NCBI GenBank assembly: GCA_964383855.1
Contig: CAYLIP010000054.1
Location: forward strand, 1 to 16,727
Direction of reading: 5' to 3'
From: CAZHAC01 sp964383855
GTDB taxonomy: Bacteria > Chloroflexota > Dormibacteria > Dormibacterales > Dormibacteraceae
Length of the DNA stretch: 16,727 nt
In this document: one piece after another, positions 1 to 6,983 of the stretch
Layout: each line of letters starts with the position of its first letter
Numbering within the stretch: the first letter of the stretch is position 1
Notes under the pieces: model-generated
Databases searched by the model: none
Told to the model about the DNA's origin: nothing
The model's input: only the letters and a program-made list of their open reading frames with translations
Position numbers and translations under genes: made by a program

Positions 1-742
1 GCTTGACCATGAGCACGTCCGCCCCTTCGGCGGCGTCCAGCTCCATCTCGCGCAGGGCCTCCCGCCCGTTGGCCGGGTCCATCTGATACGAGCGGCGGTC
101 ACCGAAGGCGGGCGTCGAGCCGGCCGCCTCGCGGAAGGGGCCGTAGAAAGCCGAGGCGTGCTTGCTGGCGTAGGCCATGATCGCCACGCCGGGACGGCCG
201 GCGGCATCGAGCCCGGCGCGGAGCGCCGCCACCTGCCCGTCCATCATCGCGCTCGGCGCGACCACGTCAGCACCCGCCTCGGCGTAGGCGACGGCGGCGC
301 CGGCGAGCAGCTCGAGCGTGGCGTCGTTGTCCACCGCCTGACCGTCGAGCACCCCGCAGTGACCGTGATCGGTGTACTCGCACAGGCAGACGTCGGCGGC
401 CAGGACCAGCTCCACCCCCGAGTCGCGGATCGCCCGGAGCGCGGCCGGCACGGGACCGGCCGGGTCGGCGGCGCCGCTGCCGCGGGCATCCTTGGCGTCG
501 GGCACGCCGAACAGGAGGAGGCCGCCCACCCCCGCCCGGGCGGCGGTGCGCGCGGCCTCCGCGGCCAGGTCGGGGCTCAGCCGGAAGACCCCGGGCATGG
601 CCTCGACCGCCTCCCGGACGTCGCGGCCGGGGACCACGAAGAGCGGGAGCATCAGCTGCTCCGGCCGCAGCCGCGTCTCGCGCACCAGGCGCCGCCAGGG
701 CGCCGTCTCCCGGGTCCGGCGGGGCCTCTCGACGAGCCTCAT
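1..742 (-). CDS. hemB: Delta-aminolevulinic acid dehydratase (porphobilinogen synthase), 3' end outside window
   Basis: Condenses two 5-aminolevulinate molecules into porphobilinogen, the second committed step of tetrapyrrole synthesis, in the cytosol. I translated the minus strand from ATG at 742-740; about 247 of the usual 320-330 residues lie in the window. The family metal-binding stretch DVCLCEYTDHGHCG is intact, with its Cys and His ligands. Further on are DNDATLELL, the segment GADVVSAPSAMMDGQV and the run GVAIMAYASKHASAFYGPFR with the Schiff-base lysine region; the reading ends near DVLMVK at the window edge. The start overlaps the hemC stop by 4 bp (ATGA, 739-742), so translation is probably coupled. 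It is the last visible gene of the haem operon. Identification is secure; the C-terminus is simply not in the window. Confidence 0.96.
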   Translation of the reverse strand, partial: MRLVERPRRTRETAPWRRLVRETRLRPEQLMLPLFVVPGRDVREAVEAMPGVFRLSPDLAAEAARTAARAGVGGLLLFGVPDAKDARGSGAADPAGPVPAALRAIRDSGVELVLAADVCLCEYTDHGHCGVLDGQAVDNDATLELLAGAAVAYAEAGADVVAPSAMMDGQVAALRAGLDAAGRPGVAIMAYASKHASAFYGPFREAAGSTPAFGDRRSYQMDPANGREALREMELDAAEGADVLMVK

Positions 743-1635
743 ACCGCCAGCCTCACCTGCTCGCCGAGGCGCCGGCCCGCCTCGCGGGCGGCCTCCTGCG
801 CGGGCCCGCGCTCGGGGGCGACCCGCAGCTCGAGGAGGGCGAACTGGGAGCCGTCGGGGCTGGCCGCCCCGGCCACCAGCTCGAGCTGCCCGTCGCGCAC
901 CTGGGCCAGGGCGCCAACCGGTGAGCGGCAGGTGCCGCCGGTCGCCTCCAGCACCGCGCGCTCGGCCTCCACCGCCAGCCTGAGCTCGGGTTGGTCGAGG
1001 GCCGCCAGGGTGTCTCTCAGCTCGGCGTCACCGGCCCGGCACTGCACCGCCAGCGCTCCCTGGCCCGGCGCGGGCGTGACCTGGCGGGGATCGAGGCGCT
1101 CCGCGATCCGCTCCCCGGCGCCCAGCCGGTCGAGCCCGGCGCAGGCCAGCAGCAGCGCATCCGCCTCCCCGGCTTCGAGCTTGCGCAGCCGGGTGTCCAC
1201 GTTCCCGAAGAAGGGGACGTGGCGCAGGTCGGATCGCTGGTGGAGGGCGAAGCCGGCACGCCGCGGGCTGTCGGTGCCGAGCAGGCTGCCTGACGCCAGC
1301 CCGGCCAGCGCCGCCCCCGTTCGGGAGACCACCGCGTCGCGGGCGTCGGCGCGTTCGGGATAGGCGGCGATGACGAGGCCGGGGGTGGCCTCGAGCGGCA
1401 CATCCTTGGCGCTGTGGACGCCGAGGTCGATCTCGCCCGCGGCCAGCGCGTCCTCGATGGCGTCCACGAAGACGCCCTCGCCGAAGGGCGTGCCGGGCGC
1501 CCGGCGATCGCCGCCGGTGACGATCTCGACCAGGCGCACCGCCCAGCCCAGGGCGCGCAGCTGCGCCGCCACGGCCTCGCTCTGGATCGCCGCCAGGCGC
1601 GATCCGCGCGTTCCCAGCCGGAGCTCTCGGGTCAC
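739..1635 (-). CDS. hemC: Porphobilinogen deaminase (hydroxymethylbilane synthase)
   Basis: Polymerises four porphobilinogen units into hydroxymethylbilane on a covalent dipyrromethane cofactor. The 298-residue length is normal for the family. The N-terminus LRLGTRGSRLAAIQS is the classic start. HSAKDVP carries the catalytic Asp78; GNVDTRLRKLEAG and TPAPGQGALAVQCR follow in order. The cofactor cysteine is Cys236 in GGTCRSPVGA, where many relatives have GGC directly before the polar/Pro-Val-Gly stretch. The substrate-binding GTSSLRR region reads GTDSPRR (120-126), keeping both arginines. The start is GTG at 1635-1633, overlapping the hemA stop as GTGA, and the stop overlaps the hemB ATG. Both overlaps indicate one polycistronic mRNA with translational coupling. 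Confident call; the two altered motifs are conservative. Confidence 0.96.
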   Translation of the reverse strand: MTRELRLGTRGSRLAAIQSEAVAAQLRALGWAVRLVEIVTGGDRRAPGTPFGEGVFVDAIEDALAAGEIDLGVHSAKDVPLEATPGLVIAAYPERADARDAVVSRTGAALAGLASGSLLGTDSPRRAGFALHQRSDLRHVPFFGNVDTRLRKLEAGEADALLLACAGLDRLGAGERIAERLDPRQVTPAPGQGALAVQCRAGDAELRDTLAALDQPELRLAVEAERAVLEATGGTCRSPVGALAQVRDGQLELVAGAASPDGSQFALLELRVAPERGPAQEAAREAGRRLGEQVRLAV

Positions 1636-2699
1636 AGCTTGAAGAGCCTCCGGGCCGACTCCCGCTGCTCTCCCGAACGGTCGTCCCGCATCGCCTCCAG
1701 CGGTTCGTGGAGCACGTCCGCAACCAGCTGCCGCGACAGCTGGTCGACCAGCCGCGCTTGCCGTGGATCGAGGCCGCCGAGGCGGCGCAGGGCGGCCTCC
1801 ACGCGCGCCACCCGGCGGCGGTCGGCCCGCTCCAGGAGGGGCTCGATGACCTCGGCGACGCCCCGGCTGGAGAGCCAGGTCATGTAGCCGGCGACCGCCA
1901 GCTCGACCGCCTCGGCCGCCTTCCGCGCCCAGCGGCCGGCATCGCTCCGGATGCGGAAGAGGTCGTCGATGCCGAGGTAGGACTCGCCCAGCGCGGAGCG
2001 CACCGCGACCGGCACCGCCGAAGGCGACGAGAGGTCGGCGACCGGCGCCGGCGGCGCCTGCGTGAGGTCGGCCCAGGGCCCGTCCAGCGCGACCGCGATG
2101 CCGGCGAAGCTCGAGGCTCGCGCAGCGGCCTCCCCGAGGGGCAGCTCGGCGCCGCGTGGATTGCGGGTGGCCACCGCCACCGAGGCGCCGGCCCCCGCCA
2201 GCGAACGAGCCAGGGCCAGGCCCATCGTCCCGCGGCCCACCACCAGGACCGGCTCGGAGCGCAGGTTGGCCCGGCCGGCCAGCCAGCCAACGGCGGTGGC
2301 GGCCAGGCCGCTGGAGGGCGGCGATTCCAGCGAGCGGGCGCGGCGGCCGGCGGAGAGCGCGGTCTCGAAGAGCCGGACCAGGGTGGGATCAAGAGGGGCC
2401 GCCGCCCGGGCGCGGTCGAAGGCGGCCCTCACCTGGCCCAGAACCTCCGGCTCGCCAACCGCGGCGCTCTCGAGTCCGGCCGCCACCCGGCAGAGATGCC
2501 GGACCGCGGCCTGGCCGGTGAGCAGCTTGGCGCCGGGCGCCGCGAGCCGCCCGGCGGGCGGGTTGCCGGCGCCGTAGACCTCCACCCGGTGGCAGGTCTC
2601 CACCATCACCTCGCCCGGCGCCGCGCCCGGCTGGGCGAGCCGCGCGCGCTCGTCGGCGGCGCTGGAAGAGGCATCGACGCCGGCCATCCAAACGGTCAC
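1632..2699 (-). CDS. hemA: Glutamyl-tRNA reductase, compact form
   Basis: Reduces glutamyl-tRNA(Glu) to glutamate-1-semialdehyde with NADPH; normally the rate-setting and regulated step of the C5 pathway. The chosen start is GTG at 2699-2697, which overlaps the stop of the upstream regulator (GTGA); a second option is ATG at 2687. This gives 355 aa, shorter than the usual 410-450. Seen: catalytic Cys36 in VETCHRVEVYG (family TCNR-E-Y; Asn is His here), His68 in VRHLCRVAAGLES, the strongly diagnostic VGEPEVLGQVRAAF, a Rossmann motif VLVVGRGTMG at 151-160, and a C-terminal helical dimerisation segment ending near residue 355. The Cys-to-His spacing is 32 residues against about 49 in the E. coli enzyme, so the catalytic domain is trimmed. 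First enzyme of the operon, directly coupled to its likely regulator. Confidence 0.93.
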   Translation of the reverse strand: MTVWMAGVDASSSAADERARLAQPGAAPGEVMVETCHRVEVYGAGNPPAGRLAAPGAKLLTGQAAVRHLCRVAAGLESAAVGEPEVLGQVRAAFDRARAAAPLDPTLVRLFETALSAGRRARSLESPPSSGLAATAVGWLAGRANLRSEPVLVVGRGTMGLALARSLAGAGASVAVATRNPRGAELPLGEAAARASSFAGIAVALDGPWADLTQAPPAPVADLSSPSAVPVAVRSALGESYLGIDDLFRIRSDAGRWARKAAEAVELAVAGYMTWLSSRGVAEVIEPLLERADRRRVARVEAALRRLGGLDPRQARLVDQLSRQLVADVLHEPLEAMRDDRSGEQRESARRLFKL

Positions 2700-3358
2700 C
2701 GGCCCGCCCCCTGCCAGCCTTCGATGAAGGCGATCAGCAGCGTGTCCATCGCCGTCTCGGCGTCGACCAGGAGCGCTGTGGCCTCCCCCGTCGCCACGCC
2801 CCGGCCGCGCGCCGCCCGTGCCAGCTCCTCGACGAAGGGCGACCGGAAGCGGAGGAAGGCCTCGACCGCGGCGGAAAGGGAGGCCCCGAGGTGGGCCGAG
2901 TCGCGCCCGTACCCGGCGGCGTGCCGCGCCGCCTCGTTCAGGTTGGCCATCGCCGGACCCGGCTCGTCGGCGTCGAGGTGGGCGATCAGGCACTGCGCCA
3001 TGCGGTGGCCGCGCTCCCGGAACAGCTCGCGCTCATCGGGATCGATGGCCGACAGCCAGTCCGGCGCCGCCGTCTGAGGGCCGCTCAGGGCCGCCCGGTA
3101 GGCGGCGGCCATGCCGTCGGTGGAGGCGCCGAGGGTCGCCAGCTGGGGCCGGCGCTCGCGCTCGGGGGGCAGCAGGGCGGTGATCGCCGAGCGCGGGAAG
3201 CGCCGGTGGCCGCCGGGGGTGGTGTAGCTCGCGATCTGCCCGCGGTCAGCCCAGCGCCGGAGCGTGCCCGCGTTGATGCCGAGGCTTCGAGCAGCCTCGC
3301 CGAGGCTCAGCCAGTCGACTTCGAGAGCGTCTGGGGAAACCTCACCAAGTCTGCTCAA
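2696..3358 (-). CDS. BldC/MerR-like helix-turn-helix regulator with C-terminal helical sensor-like domain, first gene of haem operon
   Basis: A 220-aa predicted transcription factor. Residues 16-62 form a MerR/excisionase-type winged HTH: WLSLGEAARSLGINAGTLRR, then a turn with TTPGGHRRF, the signature seen in BldC-type proteins. Residues about 105-215 form a helical domain (ERGHRMAQCLIAHLDADEP, LSAAVEAFLRFRSPFVEEL) recalling the RsbRD N-terminal-like sensory domain found in many actinobacterial and chloroflexal regulators; that resemblance is from memory and unconfirmed. There is no MerR-type Cys metal site. The start is TTG at 3358-3356; no ATG or GTG precedes the HTH in this frame. The stop overlaps the hemA GTG by 4 bp, so it is probably made in fixed proportion to glutamyl-tRNA reductase. 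Its role in haem control is inferred from position only. Confidence 0.8.
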   Translation of the reverse strand: MSRLGEVSPDALEVDWLSLGEAARSLGINAGTLRRWADRGQIASYTTPGGHRRFPRSAITALLPPERERRPQLATLGASTDGMAAAYRAALSGPQTAAPDWLSAIDPDERELFRERGHRMAQCLIAHLDADEPGPAMANLNEAARHAAGYGRDSAHLGASLSAAVEAFLRFRSPFVEELARAARGRGVATGEATALLVDAETAMDTLLIAFIEGWQGAGR

Positions 3359-3370
3359 ACCTGCTCAAAT
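3351..3370 (-). promoter_or_regulatory. Two 10-bp direct repeats at the regulator start, possible autoregulatory operator
   Basis: On the plus strand CTGCTCAAAC (3351-3360) is followed directly by CTGCTCAAAT (3361-3370), nine of ten bases identical and exactly one helical turn apart. On the coding strand they read TTTGAGCAG twice; the TTG start codon lies inside the nearer copy. BldC-type proteins are known to bind direct repeats head-to-tail, so this fits an operator for the encoded regulator. That function is inferred. Confidence 0.5.
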
Positions 3371-3376
3371 CTAGCA
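3368..3376 (-). promoter_or_regulatory. Extended -10 element of the haem operon, probable near-leaderless start
   Basis: The minus strand reads TGC-TAGATT, an extended -10 (TGN plus TANNNT). TAGATT ends 9 nt before the TTG start codon, leaving almost no 5' leader. No good -35 hexamer is visible; the -35 position would fall in the first copy of the 42-bp repeat array. Confidence 0.4.
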
Positions 3377-3383
3377 GGCCGCG

Positions 3384-3608
3384 ATTCGGCGCATGTGCGG
3401 GCGCCTGCGCCTTTCCGGGGGCGGAATTCGGCGCNNNNNNNNNNNNNNNNNNNNNNNNNNNNNNNNNNNNNNNNNNNNNNNNNNNNNNNNNNNNNNNNNN
3501 NNNNNNNNNNNNNNNNNNNNNNNNNNNNNNNNNNTGTGCGGGCGCCTGTGCCTTTCCGGGGCCGGAATTCGGCGCATGTGCGGGCGCATGCGCCTTTGGG
3601 GCCGGGGA
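3384..3608. repeat. Array of 42-bp tandem repeats interrupted by a 100-N assembly gap
   Basis: One complete unit runs 3384-3425 and starts ATTCGGCGCATGTGCGGGCG. The next begins at 3426 and is lost after 9 bases. After the gap the end of another unit (3535-3566) and a final degenerate unit (3567-3608) follow, so there are at least four copies and the true number is unknown. Each unit holds an inverted repeat GGCGCA/TGCGCC; in the last unit a C-to-A change lengthens it to GGCGCAT/ATGCGCC. The array fills the space between the ThyX-like gene's stop and the haem-operon promoter. 42 is a multiple of 3, so the array stays open in several frames, but nothing suggests it is translated. Confidence 0.85.
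3435..3534. other. Assembly gap of exactly 100 N
   Basis: A run of exactly 100 ambiguous bases inside the tandem-repeat array. A round 100 is the conventional placeholder for a gap of unknown size; the repeats on both sides explain why the assembly broke here. Confidence 0.97.
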
Positions 3609-3609
3609 C

Positions 3610-5229
3610 CTAGGCCCGCCGCGCCTCCAGCTCCTTCAGCTTCTGGTCGATCCGCTGCTCGGAGGCCCGCCGCTCCAGCTCGTGCCCCGGCGTCAGGTCG
3701 ACGAAGCGCGCGTACCGGGCCAGCCGGGGCTGGACCTCCTCCACCCGCCGGAACATCTCCTGGGCGACCAGCCGGTAGTCGGGGTGGCCCTGGGGGGTCG
3801 TGCGCAGCTCGCAGAGGTGGAAGACCTCGCGCAGGTTGCAGCGGAAGTACCAGCGCAGCCGGTAGGCGAGCGGCACCGCGTACTGCGCGATCTCCGGGCC
3901 TGTCGATCGCTCGAGCATCCGGTGCGCGTCGGCGGCCAGCTCCAGCGCATCCCGGAAGCGGCCGGCGATCCCGTAGCCCTCCAGCTCTTCCGGCATGTCG
4001 TAACCGAGGGCGGTGCCCAGCAGCTGGCGGTCCTGGGTCAGCATGCGGTGGCGCTGGAGGTCGCGGTAGGCGGCGAAGTTGGCCGTGATCTCGAAGGTGT
4101 ACGTGGCCATCTCCAGGGCCCGGGGGGCGCGGTGCCTGCGGTTGCCTCGCCCACCCAGCAGCGCCTCGAGGACGGCGGCCACGTCGACCGGCGCCGAGGC
4201 CAGCTCGAGCAGGGGAAGGTTGGAGTGCGGAAAGAGGGCCGCCGCCACCACCTTGCGCTCGGTTCCGCGATCCCACTCCAGCAGCCGCACGGAGACCTCG
4301 ACCGAGCTCGGCGCCGCAGCCGCCGGGGCGAGGGCGGCCACCGCCCGACGCACCGACGCCATGCGCTCGGCGGCCGGCCCCCCGTAGCGGTCGTCGAGCG
4401 CCCGCCGCACGAAGGCGGGGATGACCTGGCCCAGCTCGCCGTGCATCGACTCCGCTAGCCGGCGGCACTCGGGCAGCTCGTGCGCGGCCATCTTGGTGAC
4501 CAGGTACTCGAAGGCGCGCCCGTTCCCGTAGAGACCGAGGTTGGTCAGGGTGGCGGCCGGCAGCAGGCCGCGCAGGAGATCCAGCGCCTTGGCCCGGGTC
4601 GCCGACTTCCACGCCCGCTCGCTCTCCTCCACCTCCTTCGGATGCCGGTCGCGGACGGCGGCCGTGAGCGGCTCGATCAGGGAGGAGTAGACCTCGAAGA
4701 GCGCGTCCATGGCGCCCTCGTAGACGGGATGCGAGAGCTCGGGCCCGCGATGGTAGAGCCAGCGCCCGCCCGCGCCGCGCCGGTCGAAGCGGACGTAGCG
4801 CGTCGACTTCTCGAGCGGCGAGAGGCCGATGCGGGAGTCCTGGAGAGCCTTGGCGGCGAGGGTGGAGACCCGCTCGACGGCCAGGTGAGCCCCGGCCAGC
4901 TCGGCCACCGAGTCGTCGCCGTAGCCGACGAGCACGCGCTCGTAGAACTCCTCCGCGCGCAGGGTGGCGACCGCTCTGTCCTGCGCCGGCACCGTCCCCG
5001 CGATGTCCTCGAAGCCGCTGCCCGGGTCCTGGATGAACTCGTCGAGCAGCACCCGGCGCAGGCTTTTCTCGGTCCTCGAATACCGGCTGAAGAGCGCCCC
5101 CTTGACCACCTCGGGCAGGTTGCGAAGGGCGAAGACCGGGCGGTCGAGATTGGTGAAGTAGCGCTCCAGGACGGCGGCTTCGGCGTCGCTGAACTCGGTC
5201 GAGTTGGCAGGTGTCGAGCGCGGCTCCAT
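3610..5229 (-). CDS. Double-length ThyX-like (FAD-dependent thymidylate synthase family) protein
   Basis: A 539-aa protein (544 aa if started at ATG 5244), twice the usual 220-250 aa of ThyX. Numbering from 5244, the N-terminal half has GYGDDSVAELAGAHLAVE and SPLEKSTRYVRF (142-153), matching the S-x2-E-x-S-x-R-Y part of the ThyX signature, but SRI stands where RHR is expected (137-139). The C-terminal half has RHRMLTQDRQLLG (398-410), keeping RHR but losing the Glu, second Ser and Arg-Tyr. It also has the ThyX-like tail FRCNLREVFHLCELR and AQEMFRRVEEV. Canonical ThyX makes dTMP from dUMP using FAD and methylenetetrahydrofolate; activity here is uncertain. ATG 5229 is preferred because GGAGGG (5238-5233) lies just upstream. 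Single gene, divergent from the methyltransferase. Confidence 0.85.
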   Translation of the reverse strand: MEPRSTPANSTEFSDAEAAVLERYFTNLDRPVFALRNLPEVVKGALFSRYSRTEKSLRRVLLDEFIQDPGSGFEDIAGTVPAQDRAVATLRAEEFYERVLVGYGDDSVAELAGAHLAVERVSTLAAKALQDSRIGLSPLEKSTRYVRFDRRGAGGRWLYHRGPELSHPVYEGAMDALFEVYSSLIEPLTAAVRDRHPKEVEESERAWKSATRAKALDLLRGLLPAATLTNLGLYGNGRAFEYLVTKMAAHELPECRRLAESMHGELGQVIPAFVRRALDDRYGGPAAERMASVRRAVAALAPAAAAPSSVEVSVRLLEWDRGTERKVVAAALFPHSNLPLLELASAPVDVAAVLEALLGGRGNRRHRAPRALEMATYTFEITANFAAYRDLQRHRMLTQDRQLLGTALGYDMPEELEGYGIAGRFRDALELAADAHRMLERSTGPEIAQYAVPLAYRLRWYFRCNLREVFHLCELRTTPQGHPDYRLVAQEMFRRVEEVQPRLARYARFVDLTPGHELERRASEQRIDQKLKELEARRA

Positions 5230-5274
5230 GGGCCCTCCGGGCATGCGAGAAAAGCGGCTTGGCGGGCCGGTGGC

Positions 5275-5280
5275 ATCCTA
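5275..5280 (-). promoter_or_regulatory. Candidate -10 box for the ThyX-like gene
   Basis: TAGGAT on the minus strand fits TANNNT, about 46 nt upstream of the preferred ATG at 5229. That leaves a short leader containing GGAGGG at 5238-5233. No convincing -35 is seen. It sits in the 132-bp divergent intergenic region shared with the methyltransferase. Confidence 0.3.
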
Positions 5281-5348
5281 CCCGACTCGGCGGCCGGCGG
5301 ACCGTACCATCTGCTGCAGCCAGGGGACCTCGACCCGCGCGATTCAGG

Positions 5349-5354
5349 GACAAT
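5349..5354 (+). promoter_or_regulatory. Candidate -10 box for the methyltransferase, leaderless arrangement
   Basis: GACAAT, one base from TACAAT, ends 7 nt before the ATG at 5362, and no Shine-Dalgarno is visible. This spacing is typical of leaderless transcripts in high-GC Terrabacteria. Weak evidence on its own. Confidence 0.3.
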
Positions 5355-5361
5355 CCCGGTC

Positions 5362-6150
5362 ATGGTGGAGGCGTCGGCGGCGGCTCGCTGGCACGCCCTG
5401 GTCGAGGCCCGGCAGACCGAGGCGGAGACGGTCGGGGCCGGGCAGCGCGGCTACTGGAACCGGCGCGCGGAGGGCTTCAAGCGCTCCCTGGAGGGCCGCC
5501 AGGACCCCTTTCTCGATTTCATCGAACCCTGGCTCGGGGTGCGCAAGACCCTGATCGACGCCGGCGCCGGCTTTGGCCGGCACGCGCTGCCGCTGGCGTC
5601 CAGGCTCGACTGGGTGACCGCCGTCGAGCCCAGCGATGGCATGCGCGCGCTGCTCGATCCACCCACCAACATGACCGTCATCGCCAGCACGTGGCAGGAC
5701 GCCGAGCCTGCCCGCGCCGACCTCGTCATCTGCTGCCACGTGCTGTACGGCGTGGCCGAGCCGGTTCCCTTCATCCAGAAGCTGGAGTCGGCGGCCCGGG
5801 AGCGGGTGTTCATCACGATGCGCACAGGGCAGCCGGCCATCACCGCGGAGGCCGCCTGGACGGCGCTGGTCGGGGCCCGGACGCGGATGCCGGAGTTTGG
5901 CGATCTGCTCCAGGTGCTCGAGGAGATGGGCGTCGAGCCGGAGAGCGCGCGGCTGACATACCCGGCGTCCCGCACCTACTCCAGCCTCGAGGAGGCGGTG
6001 GAGGAGGTCCGCTCCGCGCTCGGCGAATGCTGGGACGACGGGCGGGGCCGGGCCTGGCTGGAAGAGCGGCTGCAGGCCGGACCGGATGGCACGCTCGTCT
6101 TCGACGGCGGCCAGATGACCACTGGGGTGGCGCATTGGGCACCACGCTAG
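5362..6150 (+). CDS. Class I SAM-dependent methyltransferase, substrate unknown
   Basis: A 262-aa cytosolic protein with a seven-beta-strand methyltransferase core. Motif I is LIDAGAGFGRHALPLA (64-79), and the acidic residue ending strand 2 is Glu89 in TAVEPSDGM, which should bind the SAM ribose. DLVICCHVLYGVAEP (about 120-134) is the motif IV/post-IV region. The N-terminal YWNRRAEGFKR resembles the YWD-x-RA opening common in small-molecule methyltransferases. The C-terminal part (about 165-262) is helical and may form a lid. The start is ATG 5362; GTG directly after it is a less likely alternative. Its end overlaps the GNAT gene start by 16 nt, so the two are probably co-transcribed with the following oxidoreductase. 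The substrate cannot be read from the sequence. Confidence 0.85.
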   Translation: MVEASAAARWHALVEARQTEAETVGAGQRGYWNRRAEGFKRSLEGRQDPFLDFIEPWLGVRKTLIDAGAGFGRHALPLASRLDWVTAVEPSDGMRALLDPPTNMTVIASTWQDAEPARADLVICCHVLYGVAEPVPFIQKLESAARERVFITMRTGQPAITAEAAWTALVGARTRMPEFGDLLQVLEEMGVEPESARLTYPASRTYSSLEEAVEEVRSALGECWDDGRGRAWLEERLQAGPDGTLVFDGGQMTTGVAHWAPR

Positions 6151-6983
6151 AGCTGAGCCAGCGGCCGGTGCGGCCGGCCGACCGGGAGCGCGTGCTGGAG
6201 ATCGTCCGCGAGGTCTGGGACGGGCACGACTACCTGCCCGACCGGTTCGACGCCTGGGTCGCCGACCCGGCGGCTTCCTTTCTGGCCGTGGAGCTCGAGG
6301 GTGAGGTGGTCGGCGTCCACCGGCTCAGACCGATCGGCGCCGGCGTGATGCTGTACGAGGGGATGCGGGTCGATCCCCGGCTCCAGGGGCGCGGCATCGG
6401 CACGGCGATGCTGGCGACGGCGATCGAGGAGGCGCGCAGGACCGGCTTCGGCGAGCTCCGGCTCCTCAGCGGCAACCCGGCCGCCATCCGCATCTTCGAG
6501 CGGGCCGGGTTTCAGCGCCGGTCCTGGCTGACGGGCTGGACGGCGAGCCGCGTCGAGGGCGGCGATCCCGCCCGCGTCGCCTCCCCGGCCGATGTTGCGG
6601 CGCTCGCCGAGCTCGCGCGCAGGGACCCGGCCCACGCCGCCTACGGCGGGGTCAGCGGCTACTGGGCGGCACCGCTCGACATCGACGAGGCGCTGCTCCG
6701 CGGGCTTGCCGAGCAGGGCCTGATCCGGGTCAACGGCCGCGCCCTGGCCGGGCTCAGCCCGACCCGGACCGACCACCTGGGAGTCAACTTCGTGTTCGGT
6801 TCCGGCGCCGCGCTCCAGGACCTGCTGATGACGCTCCGTTTCGAGGCCGACATCGATTCGATGGCCGGCGTCTGGCTGGCGGCGCCGCCCGATCACCCGG
6901 CCGCCGATGACCTCCGAGCGGTCGGCTACGATTCCGCCGATGACGTGCGCTTCGGAGTCTTCGCGCTGAGGCTCGACCGCTGA
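6135..6983 (+). CDS. GNAT-family N-acetyltransferase with a C-terminal extension
   Basis: A 282-aa protein. The N-terminal 130 residues form a GNAT acetyltransferase. Motif A is MRVDPRLQGRGIGTAMLATA, with the acetyl-CoA pyrophosphate loop QGRGIG, and motif B is the typical NPAAIRIFERAGF. The last 140 residues lack these motifs and may be a degenerate second GNAT domain or a substrate-specificity domain. The chosen start is TTG 6135, with GGGGTGG (6124-6130) just upstream; no ATG or GTG lies near the domain start in this frame. It overlaps the methyltransferase, and its TGA overlaps the proposed CTG start of the oxidoreductase. The acceptor is unknown. Coupling of methylation, acetylation and redox genes hints at a shared modification pathway, but that is only inference. 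Confidence 0.85.
   Translation: MGTTLELSQRPVRPADRERVLEIVREVWDGHDYLPDRFDAWVADPAASFLAVELEGEVVGVHRLRPIGAGVMLYEGMRVDPRLQGRGIGTAMLATAIEEARRTGFGELRLLSGNPAAIRIFERAGFQRRSWLTGWTASRVEGGDPARVASPADVAALAELARRDPAHAAYGGVSGYWAAPLDIDEALLRGLAEQGLIRVNGRALAGLSPTRTDHLGVNFVFGSGAALQDLLMTLRFEADIDSMAGVWLAAPPDHPAADDLRAVGYDSADDVRFGVFALRLDR

Noticed and set aside
1707..3077. 456-codon open frame antisense to hemA and the regulator
   Set aside because: It mirrors GC-rich codon bias of confirmed genes on the other strand. The translation is low-complexity Arg/Gly/Pro/Ala with no recognisable motif.
3384..3608. CRISPR array
   Set aside because: Units are contiguous 42-bp copies with no unique spacers, and no cas gene is present.
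3371..5353. 660-codon minus-strand frame including the tandem repeats as a 14-aa protein repeat
   Set aside because: It overlaps the ThyX-like gene in another frame, crosses the N gap and gives Arg/Pro-rich nonsense. The 42-bp period keeps it open by chance.
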